Shown here: piece after piece, positions 22,340 to 33,912 of the stretch
Position numbering within the stretch: position 1 is the first letter of the stretch
How the letters are laid out: each line of letters starts with the position of its first letter
NCBI RefSeq assembly: GCF_964355755.1
Contig: NC_092672.1
Coordinates: 30,626,501 to 30,686,500, forward strand
Length of the DNA stretch: 60,000 nt
From: Antedon mediterranea
Taxonomy: Eukaryota; Echinodermata; Crinoidea; Comatulida; Antedonidae
Direction of reading: 5' to 3'
The notes under the pieces: generated by a model
Told to the model about the DNA's origin: nothing
Databases searched by the model: none
Seen by the model: the letters and a program-made list of their open reading frames with translations, nothing else
Program-made: the position numbers and the translations under genes

Positions 22340-23925
22340 GGTAGTTATAGCACTGTATCGATTGCCTAGATACGGATGATGAGTTTTTAACAATGACAGT
22401 ATGTTACATGATAATATTATGGAAAACAAATCCATGATGTGCACATATTAATTTCGGTAGGCTGATTATTCAAAAAAGGTAGTAAAATAACAAACACATC
22501 TAAAACGTGTGGTCGTTTTCCCAATATTTTGTCACACTGTCCATTGGGCTCTTAAAAAGCTAGAATCACCCATTTTATAATATTATAGTTAGTGTTGATT
22601 ATTATTATGTGGGTAGGGCGTTAGATCAATGTTGTTGTATAAGCAGCTGTTACCAAAAAACCGTAATGTAATAGTTATAGAATGGATCGATTGCCCAGAA
22701 CTTATGAGTAGATTACAACAATGAAGTAAAAGGTTTTTTCATAAGATAATATTATGAGCAACAATACAAATTGTTTTGTTGCTCATATTTATATTATAGA
22801 ATCTTTAATGTTTGCGTCCGTTTGAGCATGCGGGAAACTTGTCCAGTTATCAGCATAAATACAACCAAAGTTGTTTTGCTTTAAAAACTATGAATTATAC
22901 CAAGACTGCGGAGAATACAAACTGATGTATGTTCTGAATGAAAGATTGTAGTCAATAGAAGAAAAAAAAACCGTTTTTGTATAAGGCATCTTTTTTTTGT
23001 AGTTAAGAAGTGTTAAAGAAGTTCAACATTGTAATAATCGTAAATAAAGAATATCATATTCTTAAACTTGTCAAATGTTATGTTTTTAAATAGAAAATAA
23101 AAAGCGACTTTGAAAATGAATTCAATACATGTTTTGCCTTTTTAAAAAATAGACATATTTTAACTTATCTTTCAAAAATTAACTGTAGTTCATTACAAAT
23201 TGACTGATTTGCAATAAGAAGAGCAAAGTAAAAACCGGAGAAAGAAAACTATTAGATTGAAATAGATTGAAATGAGACAACCATTTTTTTGTTGACATTG
23301 AAACGTTCACAGTGAGACTCCTGACAGGAATGGAATGATGTCCTATAAAAAGAGCTGTTCGTGTAAGAATTCTATAGGCTAACTTGCTCTTCGGTCTGGA
23401 ACCATGTTCGGGTAAGCCCGATTCGCCATGTTTGTCGGATAAAGGAGTGTTTGTATGCACAATAAGCAATAAGCATGTGAAAAGACATTGCATTGTGGCA
23501 TCCACTACCTAACGAAGGGGCAGGTTCAATTTCGAAAAAAAACAGAACGTTATGTTAAGGCCACCCATTCCTTTTCTTAAATCCGTTACAGACAATTAAA
23601 GCTTAAAACACACCCAACATGATCATATTCATTCATTCTTTATTTATAGCTTTTAAAAAAATAATCAATAACAGGTTTTGTCATAAAATACTGAGCAACA
23701 ATAAAACAATGTGAACAGATTACTTTCGCTAGGCTAATTGTGTTAATCGTTCAACAATAGTTAGTAGAACAACAATTATCTAGATTTTAATTGGTGAACA
23801 TCGCCGTTTTGTCAATATGTTGTCACCGTGCTTTTGAGTATTTGTTGAAAGCGTGAAAGAATCGAAATAATAGGTTTTGTCATAAGATAATATTATGAGC
23901 AACAATAATATAATGTGAATGTATT
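22340..23925 (+). repeat. Cluster of AATATTATGAGCAACAATA-type repeats
   Basis: Related fragments occur at about 22340-22425, 22640-22770, 23672-23712 and 23872-23925. They share GATCGATTGCC, TATGAG.AGATTA.AACAAT and CATAAGATAATATTATGAGC words in the same order. Degraded relatives occur at 41936-42050 and 50036-50155, immediately left of the CXC palindromic elements. No coding sequence is seen in the cluster. Confidence 0.45.
23385..23570 (+). repeat. Direct repeat (partner about 25590-25775)
   Basis: Both copies contain GAACCATG.TCGGGTAAGC, ATTCGCCATGTTT.TCGGAT, GAGTGTTTGTATGCACAATA and CAGAACGTTATGTTAAGG, about 2.2 kb apart. The second copy runs right up to the stop codon of the DED-like exon, so the pair may be a duplicated 3' flank of that gene. 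Confidence 0.65.
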
Positions 23926-25302
23926 ACTTTCGCTAGGCTTATTATATGTTCATCGTTCAACACTGTAGTAACAATATCTAGATTTTAATTGTTGCACAAA
24001 AACGACGTGGCTCTCTTGTCACCATGCTTTTGAATAATTGTTGAAAGCGTGAAAGAATCGTTCAAACACTTGTATCAGGGTAACAATTGAAAACCAAACA
24101 GGTGGTAGTTCACAACGATGCATTTATAATTTCCACTGCATCCAGCCTTCAGTAACCACAACATATACAATTTTATTATTTTTTGTTTAAAAAATATACA
24201 TACATTTTTTAAGAAGTGTGTACATTTGCTATTAAGTTGTATAGCAACAATGATTCTAATCTGCGCTTTAAGTTGTATTCATTTATTTATTTCATTTATT
24301 TTTTACCCATAAATATAAATTATAAACGTTGTAACATACAAATAATAATAATAATGATATCAATAATTTCTCTCAAATATACAGTATAATTCTCTGAAAT
24401 ATATAAATAAATATCCTAAACAAACAAATAGTATGTTTTCATTTCTTTTTTTAATTAGTTAATACCCAATACGCTGTCATGACTGTAACAATCCTATACC
24501 GTAGTAGTAATTTCGCAAATACTCGACTTTTAAATTTTGAATAAACATCAAAAAATGTACTTGGACATCGTACACTACGATTGTGGCCTAAAGTTTACTC
24601 TCCCAGCTGTATAAATATTTTGTAAAACGGGTAGAAATAGTTCTAAATATTTATATCTACATCATCAAATTAAGCTATATTGTATCGCCACATTTTTCCT
24701 GATACGAATATATTGGAAAACACATTATTATTTAGCAACAAGTTAAAATATAAAATAATAATTAATGCTGATAGATTCATTAATTCACTTTCACTAAAAC
24801 CAATAGAACTAACTCCAATTAACGAGATGCAAGCCATGATTCAACGTTTCTGAAAGTCTTTCTATAGTTTATTCATGAATATTATCTTTAGTTTCTTTGA
24901 CGTATTAAATCGTCAGGTTCTTGTGTTTCTAAATTGTGGTGGTAGTATATAGGACTTTGTATACGCACGTGGTTATATGTGCAATCATGTGGCAATGAGC
25001 GAGAGTCACTTTCTTGGACAATACGGTATGTTAAGCTCGACACTACATTATATTATAATAATATTTCAAAAACGAACCTTATTTACAAACATAGGCTTAG
25101 ATACTTTTTATTTGCACATCTTTGTCTTTTCATACTTATGTAACTTCATTATTATTAACAGGATTATTTATTTTGATATACTATTACAGGCGTATGCTAT
25201 TTCTAGGTATTAAATAGAAACGGCGTATTATGGTTCTACAGTTGAAACTCCAGAAAACCACCCTCGGCACCGGGAAAGTGTGGCCGCTTACGGGAGGTGA
25301 AC
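23926..25302. other. No feature recognised
   Basis: AT-rich sequence with no supportable gene. The 78-codon plus frame at 24977-25213 is hydrophobic low complexity. Confidence 0.4.
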
Positions 25303-25376
25303 CGCTTACGGGAAGTTCTGCCGATAGAGGCCAAAATTACATATTATGGCAATGCACGATATTTTTCGGCGTTTTT

Positions 25377-25458
25377 AGTCGCGTACAACGCGACTCTACA
25401 GCTCACTATGTTGTCGGTCGGTCGGTTGGTCGGTAAACACTAACTTGAGCACACGACT
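25377..25458 (+). mobile_element. AGTCGCG-ended repeat, 82-bp deletion derivative
   Basis: Starts AGTCGCG...CGCGACTCTACAG like copies A and B, reaches the first (TCGG)n array, and passes straight into the right-end sequence TCGGTAAACACTAA..CGACTGCAGCCAT of copy B. The interior is gone, consistent with recombination between the (TCGG)n arrays at the two ends. Confidence 0.7.
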
Positions 25459-25765
25459 GCAGCCATGTATATAACGCAACGAGCATCTCATTTCATTTTA
25501 TTGTTTATGATCAGATGGTTTAGTAATATTTATGATTTTTAGACAAATGTTAAAAGCATTTATCATATGAAAATGGTTCTGTCTGTCTGACAATTCGGTC
25601 GGGGAAGCTCGAACCATGGTCGGGTAAGCCCGAATCACAGTTAGGTAAAATTCGCCATGTTTTTCGGATAAGAGTGTTTGTATGCACAATAAGTTTAAGC
25701 ATGTTAAAAGATACTGTAGAGTCGAAAAAACAAAACAACGGATCAGAACGTTATGTTAAGGTTAT

Positions 25766-26038
25766 CTATAAATTTGTTTCACGCTTCTCTTCTGTTACTT
25801 CTGCAATGTCTACTAACATTTCTACATCTGTACATGATGCATCTTTAGGCTCGTACGAAATATAACCCCTGGCTTTGAGTTGATTGAATAGATCGTGCCC
25901 TGTGATCTTTGGTTTGCTTAATAAATCTCCAGCACAGTGGCCATATAGTAGAAGTCTCAGCCAAAACAATTTTTCTCCTGTATATATTTCACTTATATCT
26001 GCAAGTAATCCTGGAAATTCTGGATCAAATGACATTTT
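25766..26038 (-). CDS. DED-like C-terminal exon of the death-fold gene
   Basis: After an acceptor (TTCTAG|AAAATG) the exon reads KMSFDPEFPGLLADISEIYT and continues through GEKLFWLRLLLYGHC, KITGHDLFNQLKARGYIS and TDVEMLVDIAEVTEEKRETN, to a TAG stop. The helix spacing, the HDLFxxLKxxGxIS core and the charged end resemble death effector domains (FADD, caspase-8/10 prodomains), which mediate homotypic assembly in cell-death signalling. The domain is about 85 residues, a usual DED length. Entry phase 0 matches the exit phase of the exon at 30583-30767. The in-frame ATG at codon 2 means it could instead be the coding exon of a separate single-DED protein. Family assignment is by eye. Confidence 0.55.
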   Translation of the reverse strand, partial: KMSFDPEFPGLLADISEIYTGEKLFWLRLLLYGHCAGDLLSKPKITGHDLFNQLKARGYISYEPKDASCTDVEMLVDIAEVTEEKRETNL

Positions 26039-26040
26039 CT

Positions 26041-26737
26041 AGAATAACGAAAACAAATTGAAAATGTATTGTACTGCAATTAATAACACGGGGCTTTTGT
26101 GCATTATTTTACCAATAGATTAGATAGATTTATAATTATAATGTATGTATAATGTTTGAAATGGGGGTTCTTTGAACTTATTTGACCTCTATCCACACTC
26201 ATGTTTCTCGTAATCTAACTTATAATTAATCTATGTTTTATTTGAATGTACAACTGTATTATTTGATGTGTGTGGACAATTTAATAAAACAAACAAACAA
26301 ATAAAACTATCATAAAAATAGAACGCATCACATCTGCCCTACTGCTTGTGAAGTTTTACCTACGTTGTAAACATGTTATAATGTGTAAGCATTGTAGTCC
26401 CTTCGATGAATAAACAATAATTACATAAATTATTTATAAAAGTTTAATCCCATGCATTGGTTTATATTATAGTACTGCAAATTGTGTTTTTAACAACCGT
26501 ATGATACACTTTAGGCCTAAATGTTTAGACGTCCCCACGCCTAAGTTTTAGCCTAAGCGTCCGTGGTGAGGTAATTATTAGGTTGGATATAACCGCATGT
26601 AGTTAGACTTAAATTCAGATTGATTACACAAAGGTAAAAATACAGATAATCCTAATATAGAATTAATAATTTAAAGGTTTACACACAATGCTTACGGTAA
26701 ATTTAATACTGTCTCACAATCTCAATCCACCGACTTT
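26041..26737. other. Intronic or intergenic AT-rich sequence
   Basis: Nothing recognisable between the DED-like exon and the first block related to the 40-46 kb units. Confidence 0.4.
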
Positions 26738-27165
26738 GTTCAGGATACATACTTAAACCATACAGTATCGTGTTTTGTGTACTAAAATGGCGTGTCTACT
26801 ACCCAGAATCCTCATGAATTGAAAATAGAATGATGTATTGTCATGATCAACTTCCGTTAAATTCAATTGGAAATTCCAATATGATAAATATAGGCAACTG
26901 CTTCGGACTAAAGACTGTTTATTATTATTATTATTATTAGTGTTATTATTATTATTATTTGTACAGACAATTGTTGGATTATTGCTCTACAACTGGAACG
27001 ATGTTACATCGGCGTCTAATCAAACTATATTCTTAGCACATATACAGCATCATGCTCTATGTTATTTATTCTGTTAAATATAAAAGTGTTGAGGCTTTAA
27101 TTTTTCCTTCCGTGCGTTTAACGATGCTTCTATACCAGTCTTTCTTCGACATGGGCTAGTTTAAT
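26738..27165 (+). repeat. D0 block a: diverged copy of D1 40055-40500
   Basis: Shares TTGTTCAGGATACA, ATGGCGTGTCTACT, CAGAATCCTCATGAATTGAA, AATTCAATTGGAAATTCCAA, GTTGAGGCTTTAAT and TTTAACGATGCTTC words with D1 and D2 in order. Differences are much more frequent than between D1 and D2. In D0 this lies in the large intron of the death-fold gene. Confidence 0.75.
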
Positions 27166-27402
27166 AATACTAGTCTTAAAATAGAATCAAAATCATGTGA
27201 AGTTAAACAATCTACACACATTTTTTTTAAGTAGATGATCATGATCATCAATAATGTGTCAAACATGAGTTGGTGGGATTGTAGTTTTGAAGAACTAAAA
27301 GAAAGTGTCAAAAGTACGTTTTCAAGTTTCAAGTTTCAAGTTTCAATTTATTTAATTAGCAATAAAGATTTCACCATTGAAACTGTCATGTCAGAAAAAG
27401 TA

Positions 27403-27625
27403 CATAATACATAATATTATTGCCTCACGCACAGAAGAAAAAATGTCAAAATTAGTATTCCGCAATGAAAGAAGATATCGCAAAAAATGAAAGTGTGAAA
27501 TAAAATAAAACAAAAACAAATTGCAAAAACCAAACCAACCAAATGAAAAGCAGTACGGTAGTACGCTAGTTCATTGCTTGGCCGTACTCTAAGTAAGTAT
27601 AGGCCAACATTTAGTGGGTAGTGGT
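27403..27625 (+). repeat. D0 block b: diverged copy of D1 about 45410-45650
   Basis: Shares AGAAAAAATGTCAAAATTAG, CATCGCAAAAAATGAAAGTG-like and TTCATTGCTTGGCCGTACTC with D1 45460-45650 and D2 53500-53690. The D1/D2 sequence between blocks a and b (about 5 kb, including the CXC palindrome) is absent from D0. The (AAGTTTC)n run at 27325-27350 lies between the blocks. Confidence 0.7.
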
Positions 27626-27813
27626 CACCTCGTACCTAAACCAACTCGTACCAATTACATTTGTTGTGAAGCTGGTAAAGTAAATGTGCGAGGCCGTTTA
27701 AATTAGTTTCGGACTTTTTTTAATAGTGTTAACCCCTCTAATTGGTTGCGGTGCTCTTTAATTGTGCAACCCTTTTGAACTTCGGGCTCTTTGGGTTTTT
27801 TTTTCTTCTTTTT

Positions 27814-28451
27814 AGTCGCGGGGACGCGACTCTATAGTTCACTATGTCGGTCGGTCGGTCGGTCTGTCTGTCGGTCGGGTATCACTATGCGTTTTATCGC
27901 TTTCTGACCTTATCTTGATATCAGTTTAATCTAGCTAAGTCAATTTTTCACAGTATATTTCTTATGGCCAGGAATCGATGTGGTTATGTTTTCACGGTGC
28001 GCAATAAAAAATTACGCGGTCTACGCACGATTTAACGAAATCACGTTTGTAATCATATTTTCACAACCATGAATCACAATTAAATAAAATTTGGTACTCA
28101 TAAATCTCAGGGCAAAAATCATCATATGGCAATACAATTACGTGCGTAGCGCATGTAACGCATGCGTACGCGCGCTTACAATTTTCAAAAATTTATTTTT
28201 GATGAAATAAGAGTACGTTTCAGGTAATTTTAAGCGTTTACAAAATTGCCAGGAGAGCGCAGATTTTGAATTTTGTTGCGCACTCTTTTTGCCCGATTTC
28301 TGTTTTCTTGACTTATTTTTCAACTCGAAATTACGTTATACGAGCACTTCAAAATGTTTTTAAACATTTCAACATTTTTAAACATGTTCAGTAATTTCGG
28401 TCAGTTGGTAGGTTGGTCGGTCGGTCGGTAAACACTAATGAGCACGCGACT
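27814..28451 (+). mobile_element. AGTCGCG-ended repeat, copy B, intact
   Basis: A 638-bp element from AGTCGCG to CGCGACT. A (TCGG)n array lies just inside each end, and GGCGCGC-type alternating words (CGCATGTAACGCATGCGTAC) lie in the middle. It lacks the 3.0-kb insert of copy A: TACTCATAAATCTCAGGGC reads across the site. It lies in an insertion that splits D0 blocks b and c. The 61-codon minus frame at 28138-28323 is not recognised. Confidence 0.75.
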
Positions 28452-29332
28452 GCAGCCATCTATATTGCCTTGTTTCTTCTCGTTTATATCCTGCTTTACA
28501 GTTACGAGTCACTACAACATCATAAGCCAGGTGCCTCTAAAAAATACTTGTTTTGTTATTAATATTTGGTGTTACGAGAGATTATATTTATGACAGTAGC
28601 AAATGGAAGCAAAAAGAAAGACAACAAAAAAATACAAATGCAACAAAGCCTATATGTATTACTATATTTTATTAATAATAATTATTAAGTAATACACATA
28701 TAGACTAATCTACTTCAAAATAATATGGTGTCACAGGTCTACATGGAAAACGTTTAACTTTAAGTTAATATAATTGAATAAAAACATAACGCTGCAAAAA
28801 ATTAGGCCCTAAATGAAACTGCTAATAATAAAAAAAGAAACAAAGTCTGTTTCTATATTTATAAAATCTAGTATAGATCAAAACAGAATATACTGTTGAG
28901 AATATGACACTATTTAGCTATAATACGTTTAATAAACTTAGGAGAAACTTTAAACAAATAGCTTAATCCACATCGTACCAGTACACCTTGCCAAGAAACA
29001 ACTATTGTAATTAACTTAATATACAATGCAAGTACACCAAACTCAATCTACTATCAAAATCACAAGTTGCAATTATCTAAGCATACTTAGACACTAATTG
29101 TTTTACGTATTAAAAAAATACAAATTTTTCAAATTTAATTTAAAAGAATTTACATTATATTCAAACTATTAAAATTGAGGTATAGTTTAATAACCAACAT
29201 TACGATCGATTTATCGGCAATAAGGTAATAATATGGTTTCTTTGATCTGTATTCTAATGATTGGTTGAAATCAATTGGTTCTTTCAATGTTGTTATTGTA
29301 CTAAATTGATACCTTAAATATTTGTAATATAT
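28452..29332. other. AT-rich stretch, no feature
   Basis: No coding, repeat or RNA signal that I can support. Confidence 0.4.
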
Positions 29333-29443
29333 CTACCAGTTTGAGCAGCAGTTTTAACGTTTTCTAAAATTTCTTGAAATTACCATATTTGTCAACAGTT
29401 AGCTTTGTAGGCATTGAAAATGGTTTCATTAGTTTTGTACATA

Positions 29444-30096
29444 ATTAAGTCACATTTGATGCCTGCATGTATGTCTATCATTGCATTAAGTCACATTTGA
29501 TGCCTGCATGTATGTCTATCATTGCATTAAGTCACATTTGATGCCTGCATGTATGTCTATCATTGCATTAAGGCACATTTGATGCCTGCATGTATGTCTA
29601 TCATTGCATTAAGTCACATTTGATGCCTGCATGTATGTCTATCATTGCATTAAGTCACATTTGATGCCTGCATGTATGTCTATCACTGCATTAAGTCACA
29701 TTTGATGCCTGCATGTATGTCTATCATTGCATTAAGTCACATTTGATGCCTGCATGTATGTCTATCATTGCATTAAGTCACATTTGATGCCTGCATGTAT
29801 GTCTATCATTGCATTAAGTCACATTTGATGCCTGCATGTATGTCTATCATTGCATTAAGTCACATTTGATGCCTGCATGTATGTCTATCATTGCATTAAG
29901 TCACATTGGATGCCTGCATGTATGTCTATCATTGCATTAAGTCACAATTGATGCCTGCATGTATATCTATCATTGCATTAAGTCACATTTGATGCCTGCA
30001 TGTATGTCTATCATTGCATTAAGTCACATTTGATGCCTGCATGTATGTTTATTATTGCATTAAGTCACATTTGATGCCTGCATGTATGTTTATCAT
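29444..30096 (+). repeat. 41-bp minisatellite, 16 units
   Basis: The unit combines ATTAAGTCACATTTGATGCC with TGCATGTATGTCTATCATTGC. The word GCCTGCATG recurs at 29461, 29502, 29543 and every 41 bp to 30076 with no indel; only a few substitutions occur (29565, 29686, 29909, 29946). The homologous site in D1 (45738) and D2 has a single partial unit. No spacers, so it is not a CRISPR-like array. Confidence 0.95.
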
Positions 30097-30582
30097 AGCT
30101 GATCGTCGGTGCCAACCCAGACCATCACATTTGATACTGAAAAAGAAAAAAAACCGGAGAATATACACTTTTATCCATATATATTACTATATAATGGGTC
30201 TTTAAATATATGTTTTAGATTGTTTTTGTTTGCATCCAAAGGGACAAAAAAACATGTAATTTATTTATTTAAAAAAGCAATATAAGATTTACTAAATAAT
30301 AACTTATTTTATTTGTTTAAATATCGTCATTGTTAACGTTGAAAGTGAGAACGAAGTAAAATGTAATAGAGAAAACGAAAAATGATAAATGATATGAAAT
30401 TGTTGGTAACTGGTATATAAACTAGTATCTCTTTATTCTTTACTTAGGTCCTACAAATTTCCATCAGCAGCAGTAAATTATGCATTGTTATTGTTCTTTA
30501 TTACAAAACATGACATGTACATTTCCTATTAAATGTAGTAATACTAAGATAATTTAATAAACCAAATAAAATTACTCCTTAC

Positions 30583-30767
30583 TTTTTCCAGCTCTTCAAT
30601 ATTCCTAATCAAGGTGTTGATATTTTCCTCATACCTTATTGTTTTTGAAAAATCAATATAAAATCTACCCGCAATCACTTGCTGAATTTGTGAATCTTTT
30701 TTCGGTTTATATGACTCCATTTTCAAAGGAATTAACTTTTTGTCGTACTCCAAAACTTTGTCACATT
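30583..30767 (-). CDS. Internal exon of the death-fold gene, unidentified domain
   Basis: Acceptor TTTTTTTCAG, then 61 codons starting ECDKVLEYDKKLIPLKMESY, including KPKKDSQIQQVIAGRFYIDF and ENINTLIRNIEELEK, then donor AAA|GTAAGG. Entry phase 1 fits the preceding small exons and exit phase 0 fits the DED-like exon at 26038. The product of this exon is not recognised; it looks like a charged, mostly helical segment. Its 3' half is copied, still in frame, at 46231-46345, which supports it being exonic or at least part of the duplicated gene. Confidence 0.45.
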
Positions 30768-30799
30768 CTGAAAAAAAAATGATAAACACATCAACATGA

Positions 30800-31185
30800 A
30801 ATACATTGACAATTGTTATTTCTATGAATTTTCTTTATCTTTCAATTCATTGAAAACCCTATTTTTAGTCAGTTATACAAACAATTAAAATGTCTGTAGT
30901 AGAGAACGTGTGTATTACTCTGCTACCTGTAATAAGTGCGTATTTACCGAATTTGCAGAATTCGCTTTCTTCGTAGGCTTTCGAAGTACACAATAGAACT
31001 ATGCTTGAGTCGCTTATAGTGTAATATAATGTTTTGTTTTTGAGGTACTAATGAAAGACTCTTACTCGCTTAACTGTCGTAACACATATATTGTTTATTC
31101 AGTATAATACTTCAGTACAATAATGATTCGGTACAATATACTACAGTATTAGGATAAGGATACAGAGGATCAGTGATGCTGTCGG
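30800..31185. other. Intronic, no feature
   Basis: Nothing recognised. Confidence 0.35.
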
Positions 31186-31189
31186 TGAG

Positions 31190-31350
31190 GTGTGAAGTGT
31201 GTAGGTCCCGTGTAGGTCTGCTTCTGGAGAAGTGACTGTGAGGTGTAGATGTTCTTCTGAAGAAGTGGCTGTGAGGTGTAGATGTTCCGTGAAGTGGCTG
31301 TAAGGTGTAGATGTTCTTCTGAAGAAGTGGCTGTGAGGTGTGTCTGGGCC
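31190..31350 (+). repeat. 33-bp tandem repeat
   Basis: About four units with AGATGTTCTTCTGAAGAAGT and GGCTGTGAGGTGT; one unit is shortened to AGATGTTCCGTGAAGTGG. The period is a multiple of three, so minus-strand frames give an 11-residue period (LTATSSEEHLH type) and are artefacts. Confidence 0.8.
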
Positions 31351-32820
31351 CTTCTGAAACTTGGGAGTATATTAGCCCTCGGTTCATTTGCATATGTCAC
31401 TACGTAATCTGTGAGGGTAACGATTGGTCCTAAGTTGATCCAGGGGTGTTTAAGTGGGAGTGATTAACGGTATAATAAGGTATTTCTATGATGGATGACA
31501 CTGTCAAATCTGTACTTAAATAGTATCAATCTCTCCTGATTTAACGGTGGGAAAAGTCACAAAATTAAGCTAAGTGTTTTCTTTAGGGATTCTATTATAA
31601 ACTAAATGGTCATTAAAAACATCTGGACAAACTCTCCTCTGGACTTTCTGGGTCAAGTTTGTGAACCTATTTGAATTCCGATACAAAGGTCAATTTCTTA
31701 AATATAAAAGTATATCGTTATATTACAATAGCTTTATCTAGAGTTGTAGACATACGTCCAAACATTTTCCTTTTATCAATCCAGATTGTATGTGTATCTT
31801 CCAACCTCTTCTTTAAGCTATTAAAAATTAATCCGACAGTCCTAAAAGTGAAAATCTCCGTTAAAGATGTATTATTCCTCAAAAACATGAAAAACAAAGA
31901 TTAATAAAACCACACTTTGAATAGGCCATGTTGTAGTTTTAACAAAGTTAATCATTTCATCGAAAAAAAATAATGTTTTCACTTATAAAATCATAAAACA
32001 AAACGCTTAAATATAATCAAAAGCCCATTGTCTGGAATACCGTACACATGGCGATCCAATTTTTGGTCAAAGTAAATAAGTATATGTGAAATTAAAATGG
32101 AATATTCAACAAACAAATTTTAAAATATTATATTGTCAGGGAAAAATATATCTTTAAGTTTATCTGTAGCAATTAATCATGGAATAAAAAACATAGAGAG
32201 TTTAAAGGTATGGTATTTTCCTCAAACATCTTATTTTTATAGATTGAAAGTGCTAGAATTATTATCTATTGATTGTTTAAATAACATATACTTTTAATAG
32301 GATTTAAGGCATTGAAAGGTTACTTCCCTCATTCTTTCAATGAGTATTTTAAACTAGTGAAAGTTGGCTTTTACGTTGGAATTCGAAAGGCAATACTTTT
32401 CATAATTCTGTATTATTATTATTATGAATTATTAAAGTTTCACAAACAATTTAAATATTTAAGGCTGCTCTAACAAAACACTATTTATTTCATGTTATGT
32501 ATTTATTTGTATTACAATTGTTTAATTTTCTTGTATACGGTTTTATCTTAACTGATTGTACAATATAGAGTGAGTGCATAATCTGTTTGAGCTTTTCTCA
32601 CTCATGGTTATTTTTTCATTGGTGACTGAATAAATATTATTATCATTATTATCGTCATCGTCATCATCATCATTATTATTATTATTAAATGTGTTGGAAT
32701 ATTAGAAAAGAAATGTCGATAAATTCAGTGGCTTATTTAAAAACAATCAGCAGTATCAACTGCTAATAATAATTGTATGTTTGGACAATTATAATTTAAT
32801 TATATTAACAAAATGTACTT
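31351..32820. other. Intronic AT-rich sequence with a probable LINE tail
   Basis: No gene. At 32560-32690, GTGAGTGCATAATCTG, TTGGTGACTGAATAAAT and a mixed (ATT/ATC/GTC)n run look like the 3' end and tail of an old LINE on the plus strand; no coding part is recognised. Confidence 0.35.
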
Positions 32821-32822
32821 GC

Positions 32823-32860
32823 CTCCTCTGTTTGTGACTGTAGCTAATCATTATTTGGTT
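32823..32860 (-). CDS. Candidate exon with GC donor
   Basis: TTTTTGTTTCAG precedes 38 nt with one open phase (NQIMISYSHKQR), followed by AG|GCAAGT, the strong consensus of GC-AG introns. Entry phase 0 agrees with the exit of the candidate exon at 32948-32994, but its exit phase does not join to 30767. It may belong to an alternative transcript or be chance. Confidence 0.2.
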
Positions 32861-32947
32861 CTGAAACAAAAAAAAACTCGTATTATGAAACTTGTAATTT
32901 CAATAATATTAATACATTTTTTGTTATAAAATATTATCTATTTATAC

Positions 32948-32994
32948 CTTTTGTTTTGTTTCCAACTTTTCAGGCTGTTTGTCGTTTTTATTTT
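32948..32994 (-). CDS. Candidate Lys/Glu-rich exon
   Basis: GATTTCAG precedes 47 nt reading (E)NKNDKQPEKLETKQK in phase 1, then AAG|GTATAA. Composition matches the charged linkers of the upstream exons. The exit phase 0 does not fit the 30767 exon but would fit 26038 directly. Confidence 0.25.
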
Positions 32995-33545
32995 CTGAAA
33001 TCAAAAATATTTGCATAAATGCATTCCATTAAACCACCAGATGCAAACAAAAAACTGCATTCTAACCATGGATGTGAAATATTCTACGTATACTTTAATG
33101 CCTTATTTGGCATAATTGGAAGTTTTATAATGGTTGTATTGTTTATTCTTGCAAAGCAAAAAATAGTCACATTGTTAATAGGCAAAATATCGTACCTTTG
33201 CTTTTGCAATTAATAACAATATAATAATAATAACTATAATAGGCAGTCAACATCTCAAGCCCTTGAAGTCATCATACGATTTAAGAGCACAGTAGGCCTA
33301 AGCTGAATAGTGTTTTCAGTTTTACTCCCATAATAAGTGCATATCTGTAAACCATGTATTAGTTGATATTTTCAATAAAAGAATGTGCACTATGCACTTA
33401 AATAAGAAAATACCTTGATAGCGATAATAATACTACTAGATCATGGCCCTACTACTAATACCATGGATTATTGAATTATTCATTGTTCCATGTAATAACA
33501 GAAACCATCAAATCGATCGACTAGTTTATATTTTACATGTGTTAC
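32995..33545. other. Intronic, no supported feature
   Basis: The 64-codon plus frame at 33019-33213 has one hydrophobic stretch but no recognisable family. Confidence 0.35.
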
Positions 33546-33587
33546 CTGTTTTCTTCTTTTTGTTACGTATTCTTTTTGTAGTTGAGG
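33546..33587 (-). CDS. Small phase-1 exon, basic linker
   Basis: TTTAATATAG|CC and ACAG|GTAACA bound 42 nt coding, in phase 1 to phase 1, for (A)STTKRIRNKKKKT. It is a short Lys/Arg-rich linker that could act as a nuclear-localisation-like patch (inference). It belongs to the run of symmetric phase-1 exons at 33.5-34.9 kb. Confidence 0.4.
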
Positions 33588-33778
33588 CTATATTAAAAAA
33601 ACAATAACATTTATAATGTAATAATGCAGAACGCACAGCGCGAGAGCGTAACAACAACATGTGTTCTATGTGAAAGACCGTAACTAAGCAAACGAGACCC
33701 CCTTAACAACAAGTGTTCTATGTTGAGTGACGATGAAATAACTAAATTACATGATGATGCAGATTAAAAAAACAACAA

Positions 33779-33912
33779 CAAAATCAAATATGCGGTCAGT
33801 AGGCTATAAAGGTAAAATACCTTCTTTTGATGTTATAAAGACAATAGATATCCTAGCCTAGGCCTACTGCGTCTTTTCAAACATGTAGGCCTTTCAATCT
33901 GAATAAAATGAA
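33779..33912 (+). repeat. Local repeat (partner 34680-34813)
   Basis: ATCAAATATGCGGTCAGTAG, AGGCTATAAAGGTAAAATA and ATCCTAGCCTAGGCCTACTG occur in both, and the first part again at 34969-34996. This intronic segment was duplicated with the small exons. Confidence 0.8.

Larger units (their letters stand above)
29333..30767 (+). repeat. D0 block c: diverged copy of D1 45650-46345
   Basis: Shares AGTTTTAACGTTTTCTA, GTTAGCTTTGTAGGCATT, GATCGTCGGTGCCAACC-like, AACTAGTATCTCTTTATT, CAGCAGCAGTAAAT and AATGTAGTAATACTAAGATA with D1 and D2. It contains the 41-bp satellite as a private expansion and runs into the gene exon at 30583-30767. Confidence 0.7.

Noticed and set aside
24977-25213. Hydrophobic 78-codon frame as a membrane protein
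   Set aside because: Composition is what AT-rich noise gives, and there is no conserved motif or splice context.
29444-30096. CRISPR-like regular array
   Set aside because: Units are directly contiguous with no variable spacers, in a eukaryotic context.
31170-31400. Ser/Thr/His-rich proteins on minus
   Set aside because: Both overlapping frames are translations of the 33-bp tandem repeat.
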